A stretch of DNA of 64,000 nt from NCBI GenBank assembly GCA_012845835.1, contig JABAKD010000030.1:7203599-7267598 (forward strand), given 5' to 3'. A program made the translations under genes and the position numbers. Below are positions 12,171 to 23,207 of this stretch, piece after piece. Positions within the stretch are counted from its first letter, which is position 1. The number at the start of each line of letters is the position of its first letter. Below the pieces are notes generated by a model, which worked only from the letters and a program-made list of their open reading frames with translations, was not told the DNA's origin and searched no databases. Source of the DNA: Undaria pinnatifida. Taxonomy: Eukaryota > Sar > Phaeophyceae > Laminariales > Alariaceae.

Positions 12171-12818
12171 GCGCATAGTTCTCTCGCGAGGCGTAGTCTA
12201 TCCAAGATATCTCCGACGTACCGAGCTGCCGGCTTCGTGGTGTGTGTAAGCTGAGGATACGACTGCTAGCTAGTAGCCGCCTGCTGCTGCCGCTACACCT
12301 ACGTGACCCGCTCACGTAAATTTGCCTGCGCGTTGTAGTATACGCGAGGTATGCCTGCGCGTTGTGGCATACGCGAGGTAGGTCTGTCTAAAATATCTCC
12401 CTCGTGCTGTTTTTTTGATCGGTGCGCGTGTAGGCTGAGGATCTGACCAGGCCTGTTTGCGTCCGTGCAGCAGCCAAAAATCTACGCTGCAAGAGGCGTA
12501 GCAAGTCTCAGCAGTACATCTGACCCGTGTACCAGCAGGTCGAGGAGCTGGCTACTCCGTCGTCTCAACACTGCAGTTTCTCGACCTGCGGTTGGTCATA
12601 AGCTGTGCTCGACGGGGCGCAGTGCTCTAGGCGGAAGCTGGATAGCTAACGCCGGACGTGGGTCGTGAGCTACGGAGCTGCGACCTGAACTAAGCCTACC
12701 CCTGTGTAGCATTGCACCGTATCCTTCTTAGGCGCGCCGACTCTTTTCAGGCTCTCGGGGCGTCATACATGTGCTGAAAACCTGACCGCGCCCGGGAGTG
12801 AGACCCTGGCTTTCAGCG
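12171..12818 (+). other. Leader/possible LTR region upstream of Gag
   Basis: No long ORF is present. There is a tandem pair of a 29-bp unit (GCCTGCGCGTTGT...) at about 12326-12383. GTGTAAGCTGAGGATACG at 12244 resembles GTGTAGGCTGAGGATCTG at 12429. The position fits the LTR and untranslated leader of the Gag-bearing copia element, but LTR borders and a primer-binding site could not be fixed. Confidence 0.4.
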
Positions 12819-13592
12819 ATGGCGGAATCATCGGGCTCCGGGCTCCACCGCATGCTGGACGCCGTTGGGACCATCTCGGGGCAGCAGGTTTTTCGCGTGT
12901 GGAAGACAAAACTTCGGAACGCAGTCAACCTCTTCGCGCCGGATCTCAAGCCGATTCTAGCCGGGGCCGACAGCCCTGCGGAGCCCGAGCCGGACGAGGG
13001 AGATAGGGCCAAGTGGGACCAGGCTAACAGTCGCCTGTTCTCCCTCCTCTTCTTTGTCACCTCCGGGTCTGCGCACGCCACCGTCCTTACTCACGAAGAG
13101 GCGGCGGATGGAACGGCGGCCTGGAAGGCCCTCAACAAGCGCTCCGACGCTTACACCCAGGAAGCTCGGCGTGCGTGTCACAGAGAGCTTTTCGGCCTTG
13201 GGCACCTGGCGGGCGGGGATCCCATCGATTTCTTCACGAAAAGAATGGATCTCAAGATTCGCCTCCAGGGCCTGAGGGAGGGAGTCTCCAAGGAGGTCTA
13301 CCTAGACATCATGCTCTCGGGCCTGACGAAGGCCCCAGAGTTTAAGTTCATCCGTGAGATGCACTACCGTGAGGAATTCACGTCCGTTGACCGTCTCCAG
13401 GAGACGGCCAACCGCTTCTACGTGGACCAGCAGTCGCGTAACGCGTCGGGGTCCGTGGTCTCGGGCCGGGAGGCCGCGATGGCGGCGTCCTCATCCGACC
13501 AGTGCCATCGATGCAAGGCGTACGGGCATTTCCAGCGTGACTGCCCCCAACAAGTGCAGAAGAACCGTCCGAAGCCGGGAAAGAAGAAGTGA
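12819..13592 (+). CDS. Copia Gag polyprotein with zinc knuckle
   Basis: From ATG 12819 to TGA 13590-13592, 257 residues. The middle resembles the UBN2/Gag region of copia elements (RRACHRELFGLGHLAGGDP, then DLKIRLQGL). A CCHC zinc knuckle, CHRCKAYGHFQRDC, follows, and the tail is basic (RPKPGKKK). In the element it would form the particle shell and bind RNA. The reading frame stays open before the ATG, but this methionine starts the recognisable Gag. The same frame continues past the TGA with a typical copia sequence, so the stop is either a mutation or a recoding site. It lies 3' of a possible LTR and before a truncated polyprotein. Confidence 0.85.
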   Translation: MAESSGSGLHRMLDAVGTISGQQVFRVWKTKLRNAVNLFAPDLKPILAGADSPAEPEPDEGDRAKWDQANSRLFSLLFFVTSGSAHATVLTHEEAADGTAAWKALNKRSDAYTQEARRACHRELFGLGHLAGGDPIDFFTKRMDLKIRLQGLREGVSKEVYLDIMLSGLTKAPEFKFIREMHYREEFTSVDRLQETANRFYVDQQSRNASGSVVSGREAAMAASSSDQCHRCKAYGHFQRDCPQQVQKNRPKPGKKK

Positions 13593-14070
13593 AAGAACAA
13601 GCGCGGCGGTGGTGGGGGAAGTGCTCACCCGAAATGGTGCTCCTACCACAACACCACCACGTACAGCGATGCTGAGTGTCAGAAACAGCAGGAGCTTCGC
13701 GCGAATAAGCAGAAGGAGCTCCAAAGCTTGGTTGCCAACTTGGCGCTGCTGCATTCCGCTGGCCAGGTCAACCTGCCCAACATCGGGAGCGCTCACTTGG
13801 CGCAATCGACTCCGGCGACGGCGCCGCAGGCTCCCGCTGAACCGACTTCGTTCGGGTTCTCCTTCAGCGCCCAACGCGCTTCACCGGCTGCGGCAACTTT
13901 GTCTTTTGCCTTTTCCCAGACGCCTCCGGCGGCGTCTGCCGCCACTCCGGCGGCACCTTCATCTATCTCCTCAGAGTCGCCTGCACAGGATCACCGCTTG
14001 CCTTCAGGGTTTTTCGGTGCGTTCATGGCGACTCCTGCGGAGATGTCGATTGTCTCCAGTGCTCAGATCG
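13593..14070 (+). pseudogene. Copia polyprotein continuation, truncated before protease
   Basis: Directly in frame after the Gag TGA. It begins KNKRGGGGG, then HPKWCSYHNTTTYSDAEC, a W-C-x-x-H...C motif usual between Gag and protease in copia elements. An Ala/Pro/Ser/Phe-rich spacer follows (FGFSFSAQ, FAFSQTPPAAS). The element-like sequence stops at about 14.06 kb (IVSSAQIVG); the protease active-site motif is missing and the frame runs on into unrelated DNA to 14213. Confidence 0.75.
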
Positions 14071-14505
14071 TCGGATGTGGTTTGACTCGTGTAGTCCACC
14101 ACGACGCTGTGAATACAGTAGGTGAGCAATGGTTGGCGATGTTTGACGTTACTTGGCGGTGTTGTGTGGGGGGGAAGCTGCCGGGAGAAAAACGACAGAG
14201 AATGTTGCAGTAAAATCTCTCTTCGGCGCGTGTCATCGAGCCGTGGAAGAAGGACGATAATGTAAAAGCAAAACGAGAGAGAAAACAACAAGAGCCCTGG
14301 GCACGGAAGGCAGTACACACCACATTATTTGTTTTTTTCTCTACGCCCCCATCTCACGAATACCTTAAAAACCTCCCCGTCTAAACCAAAACAACCAGCG
14401 ACGGAGTCAACCTTGCAACCCTCGCTAAATATTTGTCAGTATCCTGGCAGCAACCACACAGCAGTTCACACCCTCAACGAAACTATTTTCATCGCCACGC
14501 CAACT

Positions 14506-17500
14506 TCACTCATCGGCCTCAGCTTGATTAGCCTCGGCAGCAAGCACCGCCTCGTAAGCTTCCCGCGCTCCCGAGCCCCCCCTCCCGCCTTTTCTCCCCT
14601 TCCTGGTGGCGAATCGTGGCGACCCTCGCCCTCCAACGGGCGCCGTATCCGCCGCAGACGTCTGGTGCGTCTCTTGCAGCTCCCCGAACTCCTCCTGTTG
14701 CTCCACCGTCCCGGAGGCCCTCAAAATGTTATCGGCGGTCTCCCACATGTCGGCGGGGATCGGAGCCCGGAAGGACATGCGCTTGTTGGTGTAGGGGTGG
14801 TTGAACTCGAGCGTCATTGAGTGCAGGAGGGGGCGGTGCACGTCGACCCGGTTCGCATTTCGCCTCGACAAGCGGTAGTCCGCCTCTGAATCTCCGTACT
14901 CCTTGTCGCCGACGATGGGGTGTCCCAACCACTGTGCAGAGCGCGGGGGGGGGGAAACGTTTGGGGGATTTTGAAGGCGAAGGTTGTAAGTTTTCGGGAT
15001 TTTATTTCGGGGGGAGTTCGTAGGCGTAGGTTTCGTAAGGGAAAACAAATGGGGGGGGTGCAGGCGCAGGTTTCAGGACATAAACACAATTGGGGCATTT
15101 ACAAAACTATTTAATACGCGTGAAAGATGTGATTTTTACCGATTGAATGTTCAATACTCAGCTTTGCAAGCTCAGACGTTCTTTGTTGGCGCAGGTTTTT
15201 CTTGTAGGGTGAGTTGAGGCCGGCGGGTCAGCAATGTCTGGTGTGCGGGTAGAGCGGGGGTTGGGGACGCAAGTCGAGCATGTTTTGGGTTCTGTATGAA
15301 GTGTATTTGACTCGAGTCAGAAGAAGGATCAACCTGTGGTACGTTGACCGTGCTTGCATTAAAATACAAACACGATGGCGATTGGGGAGATTGAGGAGTT
15401 CTTATGGTACCTTGGCTTTATGGCAGCGGGAAATGCGTGAGGGATACCTCCCGCAATCGGGATTTAGGGTGGTAATTTGTCGCCTGGTCTGGTGGCCTGC
15501 TTCCTCCTTTTATTACTCGACAAGGAGCATCAATATACTACTCAGAACGGATATGTAAGGACGGTTTCGCTTCGTATCAATACCCCAACGGTCCGTCTAT
15601 TTCCGTCCAACGCGGTATGATATATACCTGGTTCATGTAGACGCACCCCGGAGTCTCTGCATCTCAAACTCCGTCCTACTGCGTAAGCCCCGTCAAAGCT
15701 TCAAGGGATATAAGCTAAACCCTATAACAAGCTTGGCATATCCTTGCCGAGGTTAGGGTCGCTGTGCACGTACAATACCCCGGGGGGTGGAGTGAGTTAA
15801 GTCGTTATCGTGCTCGAAGATCGGAGAAGAGCGCGACTGGAATCATCCTTGAGGAGAGGGTACAGGAGTTGACGAGGAAGATGGATAGGGTGGAGGAGGC
15901 AGCCGCGAGAGGAATCGCAAGGAGCTGCGGGTTCCATGACGCAGGCATGTTCATATATATGGGGCGAGCGACGGGGAACAACGGAGGACAGCTGGAGCAG
16001 TGCCAAGACAAGTACTCGGAGTCCGAGCAGGCACGTTCGCGCAACCTCCAACCTCAACCTCCAAGTCGCTCACCTGCATCCAATGGTAGCAAAGACGCAT
16101 GACCTCTTTGGCACAATAACTTGATGGCGTACCTCTCCGTCAGGTGATGCCGTACGGCCTTAAGATAAACGCTCAACCCAACAGTGGACGGGAAAGAGAG
16201 TCTCATGGTGGAGAGCTTGTTGTCAAAACACTCGCATGAAAACGATTCGAGTGTTTCGGCAACTAATCCTCCTCCGTGAGATTATCAATCCCTACCACCG
16301 GGTTAGCCGTTTCTCTTAAGGCACCACGACACCCCCTGTTGGAGAGGTACGTCGTGAAATCATTGTGCAAAGGGGCCATGCGTCTTTGCTACTGTCGGAT
16401 TATTTGGGGGCCGAGTATGGTTGAAGGCTGCGAACGTGCCTGCTCGGACCCCTAGTGCTTGAAGCGGCACTATTTGGGTGCTCCGTGCCTGCGTCATGGT
16501 TCTCATCGCCCCTTGCGGCTCCCGACGCGGCTGCCTCCACCCTACCCATCTTCCTCATCAATGTCAATGCCCCCTCCTCATGGGCGATTATGTGACCATG
16601 TAGGCTGATGATGCCACTCGTGAATAACCAACAAAACTATGTGGTTTATAGTTCGAGTTTTGGTAGGCTTTATACACAATAGTAGTATGTACGAGCGTGC
16701 GCGCTGGCCATATTGTGGATTGTTATGATAGTGCCATCCTAGACACCAATGCGTGGCGCGAGGTGAGCCCCCGAGATAAATGCTATGGCCTGCAAGATAA
16801 GTCGAACTCTAGCGCACGTAGTATTATGTTGGTTGTATACGTAGTACTACCCACTATTAACAGCCTACCAGGTACATCATAGGTCACACGACTTAGTAGT
16901 GGATAATGGTATAAAATCAACACCCAATCGTGGGGGTGATCGATGAAGCAAAAAGTGACTTGACCGCACGAGGGCAAAAGCAGGGTTGGAGACGCGTTTG
17001 GCAACGTCGCGGTTGGCAGTGCGTTCGACCTCGACTCCATATCTAACAATTCCATCACCTCATAGCCACACGGGGTGCGCGTGGATCGATGCGCTACAAT
17101 ATCCAATAATGGGAACCGCATTTCGCGGAAGTTTTCGAGACCCACCTTGAGGTGTACCCGAACTTGGTGCATACGTCCCGTGATAATTTCCGCCCGGCAC
17201 AAGCTCAATCCTGGGTAGAGACAGGCAATCCACCAGCAGAAAAAATCAACGGTTAGGCGTAGCACAGCACGGTAATCATACAAGTGGCGCACGCCAACAC
17301 TACTGTGCACTTTGTACGTATCCTGGTGCAAGAGCCAAGCCAGGTGGTTGCTGCATGCGCAGTGCTACACTGAGTGTACGGTGTCAAGATAACCCTAAAA
17401 TAACCTTTCGTAAGGTGATAATATAACCCTAAAATAACCCTGTCTAAGATGTCAAGCTAGCCCGAAAATAACCTGCGTAAGGTGCTGACATAACCCCCAA

Positions 17501-20500
17501 GAATAGTCTTGCGCAAGTAGTTACGACAGCCCAAAAATAACCTTGCGGACTCCTGCCTGGAAAGAGTGCATGAAGCTTCGTCCACAACTACGAACCCGTT
17601 GTACATGGCGTCCGATGGTTAAAGTTGTGATAGCCCAGCCCCGAGCACGATAACGGCCAACGAAACCACCGCCGTGTCTCTTCACACAGCGGGGTCTGCG
17701 ACGGACGAAGATACCTGGTTACACCCAACCCTAGGCAGCACGAGATACCTAATGACGACAGTATCATTCACACGAGCTACACAAAACGGGACTGGAACAC
17801 ATATCTTTCATGTACGAGTATGTATTTCCTGCATAAATCTTGTACAACAGTAGCATGTATATATTATATAAGTGTCGAGAATATGCCCCCTCCCTCCCCT
17901 CAAAACGTTCGACGCAGAATTCTAAAAGGAAATCAACGCGTGGGCAGAGGCGAACGTAGGTGCGTCAGAAAGGGAAGACCGTGATTCAGACGGGTTACAG
18001 AGAGAGTTCACAAGAGAAGAAGTAATTATGTATGTAGCTAAACTTGAGAATAGAAAGGCAGCAGGGGCACGTAAAATAGTGAATGGATTTATTAAATACG
18101 GGGGAGAAAGTATGCTTACTTCGGTGGTTACGATGTATAATTGGATATGGAAGAAGAACGCGCCGAAGAGGTGGAGAGAAGGAGTAGTAGTAAACTTATT
18201 CAAGAAAGGAGATAAGGCTGACCCGAGGAACTACCGAGGGTTAACGCTATTAAGCACCGTAGGCAAAAAATTCCAAGATTTGAAACGATAGGATGGGAAC
18301 AATGTTGGAGAAGGACGAAAAAACAAGCGAAGGGCAAGCAAGATTCAGGCCAAACCGTAGTTGCGTAGACCATGTGTTCACATTAGGTAATATAATTGAA
18401 GGTAGGAAGACGCCGGGCTAACGACGTACTGTTTCTTCCTAGATGTACAGGAGGCCTATGACACAGTATGGAGGAATGGGTTGTGGAAAAAAATGTGGGA
18501 AATTGGGATCTGAGGAAAGATGTGGAGAATGATGACAAATATGACGAAATGTGCGAGAAGTGCTGTGATGTTGAACGGGGAAATATCAAAATATGTTGAT
18601 ATTTCACAAGGAGTTGCACAGGGATGTACACTATCACCCAGTCAATCCAAGGTATATATTAATGACATGATATTAGCAGTCGAAGCAGCAAAGCAAGGAG
18701 TCACGATGGGGGAAGATACGGCGTCGAGGTTGATGTTTGCGGATGGTTTCGTGGGGATATCAGAAACACCCGAAGGATTGCACAAACAGATAGAGAAAGC
18801 ACCAGCGTACACTAGGAAATTGAGAGTGACGGCGAACGTGAAAAAATGCGCAGTAGTTGTATGTAACGAAGACAAGGTGGATCCGGTAAATTTCAAATGG
18901 AAGCGGGGAGAAGATGATGAACTACCGATCGTAGACCAATACACGTACCTTAGCCTAGAGATATCAAAATACTGATCTTGGGATGCACACATAGCGACAG
19001 TAATAGGAAAGGGTAAATCACAAGTAGGCAAGATGGATGCGATGCAAACAGACCCGCACCTTGACACTAGGATTAAAATATGCATCCTGATTAATACGAT
19101 TGTACCAAAGTTAGAGTATGCAGGAGAAGTATGGGAAGGGAACGCGAAGTTCGTAAAACAACTGGAAACAGTGCAGATGACAGCAGCTAAAAAGATACTA
19201 GGATGCTCAAGTACGACGAGTATCACAGTATTAAGAGCAGAACTAGGAATGTACCCTCTTAAAACAAATAGAGACGCGAGAAAGTTGAAATGGCAATATA
19301 AAGTAAAAAATATGCCAGAAAGGAGGTTGCCAGCCATAGTTGATAGGACTATATGGGAGAAAATAACAAAAGGGCGAGCTGCAAGAAGATGGGATAACGT
19401 AGTCGAGAACATGTGGAAGGATTTAGTGGGGGACTAAGAAGAGGTAACTGTTTATAGAGAAGTTTGGCGGGTACAAGACAGAAATAAAATAAATAATCGA
19501 AGAAACGTAAAGGCAAGCGCTAATAAATAAGGTGAAATAGGAGAAGCACTTAGAGATATACGGGGGGGTGAGGGAAGGTATTGGAATGAAAACGTGTCTG
19601 CACGGCCCAATGGACTACACGAAAAAGCTGAAACTGCGATTTCGTGTAGGGGACCTGGACCTACCTGAAAGAAGAAAGATACATGCCAGTAGCCGGGAGG
19701 AGGAGGACGTGGCTACAAATATGTGCCCATGTAGCACAACAACGGAGAGTAGGACTCACATAGTAGGAGAATGCGAAATATACAAGAAAGAACGGGATGC
19801 GTTAGAGGATAATAGATGCATGTGACATGGAAGAGTTTGGTAGACTCGACAGTAGCGACAAAACGATCGCGATCCTAGGAGATAGATGTGGCCGCAGACG
19901 GCGAAACAGGACGGGGATTTGATAAGCAAACCGTTTCGATGTAGTATATGGAAGAAGCGTAATGCGCGCCCAAATGTTGGAGGTGTCTATTAGGCGTAGG
20001 AACGGTGCGTCGTCTCGAAAGGGATGCCTGGTCAATGGTCAAACGACTAAGGCAAGCAATAAATGAGTACGCCCACCCCCGTCCCTACCCTCGCTCCCAC
20101 CGCACGTCGCCTCTCCGCAATCCTTTTTTGGCCCTTTGAGCACTGCACTCCCGTTGCGGGGACAACATACTTGCAATTAGACCAGGATCATTTTACGAGT
20201 TGGAAAAGGGTTAACGAAGGGCCCACTCCACTTCCACCTATCCCGGCCACCCACCCCTACTACCCACACACCCATCCACCCACCGACCCACAGACCCACG
20301 GATCCACCCACCCAGCCAAGCACCCACCCACCTGCCGCGGTAGCCACGTTACGCACGCGCGTCTTGGCGGCCTTAGCCCCAAACGTTTCCGCATCCATCT
20401 TGTCCACAGCTCCGACTTTGCCGCTCGAACGCCTGTACAGGGGCGCGTCCACCACCGTGTCGAACCCGGGGTCCCCGTGGCAGATGGCCAGGTACTCTTT

Positions 20501-22001
20501 TCTCACCTTGGCCTTCTTGAAAAGGCTAGAAAACTTCGAGGAGGATTCGAGCGACTATGTCAGAGGGGAACAAACGAACCGATCGAAGGAGGGGCGGCAG
20601 AGAGAAGGGAGGGCGTGTTTAGGGGGGGGGGGTAGTGTGGGGGTGGGTGGGAGGGGGGGGGGGAGCAAGGCTTGTATTTAGTTAGCTGCGTGCGTACCTC
20701 GAATGTGAACGACAGCAAGATAACACACTGCTCTGTCTTGGAGATTGGTTCGACTGAAAGAGGTGTAAGTCTAATAACGCACCGGTGCTGCTTGTGCGTT
20801 GATGGCCGTTGACCGTTTCCATTCGTTGAACGTACAGGAATACAGGAGTACTACGGTAATACCACGACTCGAATGTGATATGCGAATACTGCTGCTACGA
20901 GCATAATGCAGCTGATGTTTACGTCGCATGTATAAGCACAACCATAGGAACAGACGAGTATACAAGTTGTACGAGTAAATGTGCAGTTACATGGTATGCC
21001 GTACACCACATACCTGTGGGATACGACTGAAGGAGAAACGCTGACGTTACCTTGGCGACGATCATGATCCCGCTGGTGTTCTTATCCAAGCGCTGCACGA
21101 TCCCCTGGCTCAGCGTCCCAGCCGCCGCCAGGTCCCCCTCCTCCGCCTGCCGAGTCTGAATCATGTGGTGCAGCAGCCCATGCAGCACCGTCCCGCTTGC
21201 CGCCGCCTCGCACGGCTGGCACACCATGCCCGCGGGTTTCATAACTGCAAAGAAGTGTTCGTCCTCAAACAGCACTCGGAGCCGCGGCAAGTGCTCCGGG
21301 AAGAGAAAATTTCGCCGCTGGGGGGTGGTGTCCGCCCCGGTGGAGGAGGACGTGGCCGAGGGGGAGGGGCTTAAGTCGACGAAGATCTTAGCGCCGCTCC
21401 GGACGCGGACGAAGCGCTTGACCTTGCGCCTGTCGACCTTGACCTTCCCGGCCTCTAGCGCTTTGCGGTAGAAGCGTCGGCTGTTCATCGGGAGGCGGCG
21501 CGACAAGATCCAGTCTATTGGGGCGTTGTCGTCCTCCTGTGTTACCACCGTCGAGATAACGCTCGCTGCTGCACCATCATGGTCGTCTCTTCTTCGCTTT
21601 TTGCTTTGGCCCTCGCCACCACCAGACGTGCCACGGAGCACGCCGCCATCACTATCGGCAACAGCAGAAGGTGTTGCTCCCGCTGCTGTCGAGTCCTCGC
21701 TAGAGAAGTGTCCGGCTGTTGATGCCTCATCATCCGCCTGGCTACCCTGTGTCAAGTGCTGCAACTCCGCCACAGCAGTCGATGAATCATATTCATCGCT
21801 CATGAGGCAAACGGCACCACGTCGACACCTGCTGCGAGGAAGCACCGCACAGCTGCTGCCGTACGCTTTCGCCATCTCCCTCGATGATGTTCGGAGTGCA
21901 TGCTGGCATGAAGATACTACAGTCGCCCGTGGGTCGATGGCGAGACCGCCCGCTTGTTGGCAGCCGGCGGCGCCGAGCAGCACAGCCGACCAGTTCACCA
22001 T
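14506..22001 (-). CDS. RluA/RluD-family pseudouridine synthase
   Basis: Exons on the minus strand: 22001-21051, about 20515-20332, 17210-17146, 14931-14506; phases 0, 1, 0 agree. It isomerises uridine to pseudouridine in RNA. Exon 1 has an S4-like part (RRFYRKALEAGKVKVDRRKV), then FEDEHFFAVMKPAGMVCQP and the catalytic box QRLDKNTSG; the Asp is present, though the usual His before it is Gln. Exon 2 carries VRKEYLAICHGDPGFDTVVD, exon 3 AEIITGRMHQVRVHLK, exon 4 WLGHPIVGDKEYG and a basic Gly-rich tail. The frame is open above ATG 22001 to 22085; ATGs at 21875 and 21803 are alternatives. About 15 residues normally found between the active site and KEYLA are missing, so a micro-exon in 20516-21050 or a different acceptor is possible. 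The 3.1-kb intron contains a LINE-A copy. RNA target and compartment are unknown. Confidence 0.88.
15840..16575. repeat. Inverted repeat (foldback) in the pseudouridine synthase intron
   Basis: The arm at about 15870-16145 and the reverse complement of about 16340-16575 share long blocks (GGAGGCAGCCGCG, CCATGACGCAGGCA, GTCCGAGCAGGCACGTTCGC, TAGCAAAGACGCATG). They are separated by roughly 190 bases. The arms have diverged with indels. This could be a foldback element or an inverted duplication; no transposase is present. Confidence 0.75.
17385..17545. repeat. Degenerate tandem repeat, about 40-45 bp
   Basis: Four or so imperfect units carry the core CTAAAATAACC followed by CGTAAGGTG, inside the intron upstream of pseudouridine synthase exon 4. 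No further function is apparent. Confidence 0.7.
17922..20075 (+). mobile_element. LINE-A non-LTR retrotransposon, longest copy, 5'-truncated
   Basis: A decayed reverse transcriptase runs along the + strand. N-terminal RT signs are NRKAAGARKIVNGFIKYGG and GDKADPRNYRGLTLLSTVGK. A motif A-like FLDVQEAYDTVW follows near 18440, then QGVAQGCTLSPSQS and the catalytic region SRLMFADGFVG, where the usual F-A-D-D is F-A-D-G. The C-terminal stretch QMTAAKKILGCSSTTS...LRAELGMYPLK follows. Frameshifts near 18291 and 18975 and a lost aspartate show it is inactive. The 3' end matches copies at 5.38, 7.73 and 62.93 kb. It sits antisense in the pseudouridine synthase gene, between exons 3 and 2. Confidence 0.88.
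20250..20331. repeat. CCCA/CACC-rich low-complexity stretch
   Basis: Repeated CCACCCA-like words abut the 5' splice site of pseudouridine synthase exon 2 (minus strand GTGGGT). Several possible donor sites in a row are created by the repeat. Confidence 0.7.
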
Positions 22002-22085
22002 TGGCTCCGCTTCGTACAACCAACACACCACACAGCAGCAGTGTAGCGCAGCAGCACAGCAGCAAACAGTACGTAGCAGTAGCAA

Positions 22086-23207
22086 CGTTAGCTTTCGAGC
22101 GACCTCAGCTTAGCTCCAGTCCAGCTCTTCCTCTGTCTTAGATTCCGACGTAGCAGCGTCCCAGGGCCAGGCAGGTGATTCCAAACACCAGTACGACGTC
22201 GCAGCACGTGCTGAAGCAGTCTCGCCTCACGTTCTCACGTTGTCATGTTTTGAAAATGGGTTTCAGTATGTTTTTGAAGGATTCGTGTAACAATTGGAAA
22301 CTAGGGGATGTGAATCAGGGATCCCCGAAAACTTGTATGCGCACATACAGCAGTTAGTTCCAGACCAAAAGGAACAGCAGCAGTAGAAGTGTTGCTGTCG
22401 ATTATACCACGCACAATGTACGCAACACACACGGAACAAACCGTAGCTGTGGCAGCACCGTCCTGTGCCGTGGCTTTACGGTTGGTTGCCAGCAAAAGAC
22501 GTCACTGCATCCATTCATTGCTGTAGTTACAACATTTTTTTTTGTGTTTTCGTGGCCAGGGGTGCACCCTGTCGATGTCCCTAAAAGCACAGCGGCAGAC
22601 GCTTTTTAGGTTTAAACTCTTTGCGCAGTTGCCTCTGGCTCGTTTTTTTTCAAATGTGTGCTTCTTTTAGGCTGTCACCGTGCTTCAAAAGCGTTGTCAG
22701 ACTTCGAGCTCCTCCCAAGGTGTGTTATGATACGCTCATACAGCACGCATACATGTAGTCACACGAGACAAAAAACCCCGAAAAATTGCTGTTCCACAAA
22801 GTTTAAACGGAGAGGAGGACCTAGGTGCGCTTGCACACACGGCCATCTCAGAACCCAAGCCCTTAGAGCCACCCGATCGGGTGCTGTGGTACCGCCCGCA
22901 TCATTTTCTCCCACCCCCCCGCCCCCCCCGCTCGTCGACCAGCTTTTGCCATAACCGATCGCTGCAGAAATGCTTGGGCGGATATCCAAGAATGTCCTTA
23001 GCTCCAGCATCCGCCTATGGCATTGAAACAAGCACACAAAAGCAATGTCGAGGAGACGTGAGGGTGTCAAAAGTAAGGAGCAAGCTGCCAAACGTGTCAC
23101 CCGTACGGTGCGGATCATGTCGAACGCGTACTTTTTTTTTACCCTTCACAACTGCACCCCACCTTTTTGGGGCCAAACCACTTGGAAATAGAGCTTGATA
23201 TACGAAG
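22086..23207. other. Interval between two minus-strand genes
   Basis: It should hold the promoter and 5' UTR of the pseudouridine synthase gene and the 3' UTR (possibly further exons) of the ankyrin gene. The ORFs here are short, low in complexity and match no family I recognise. Confidence 0.45.
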
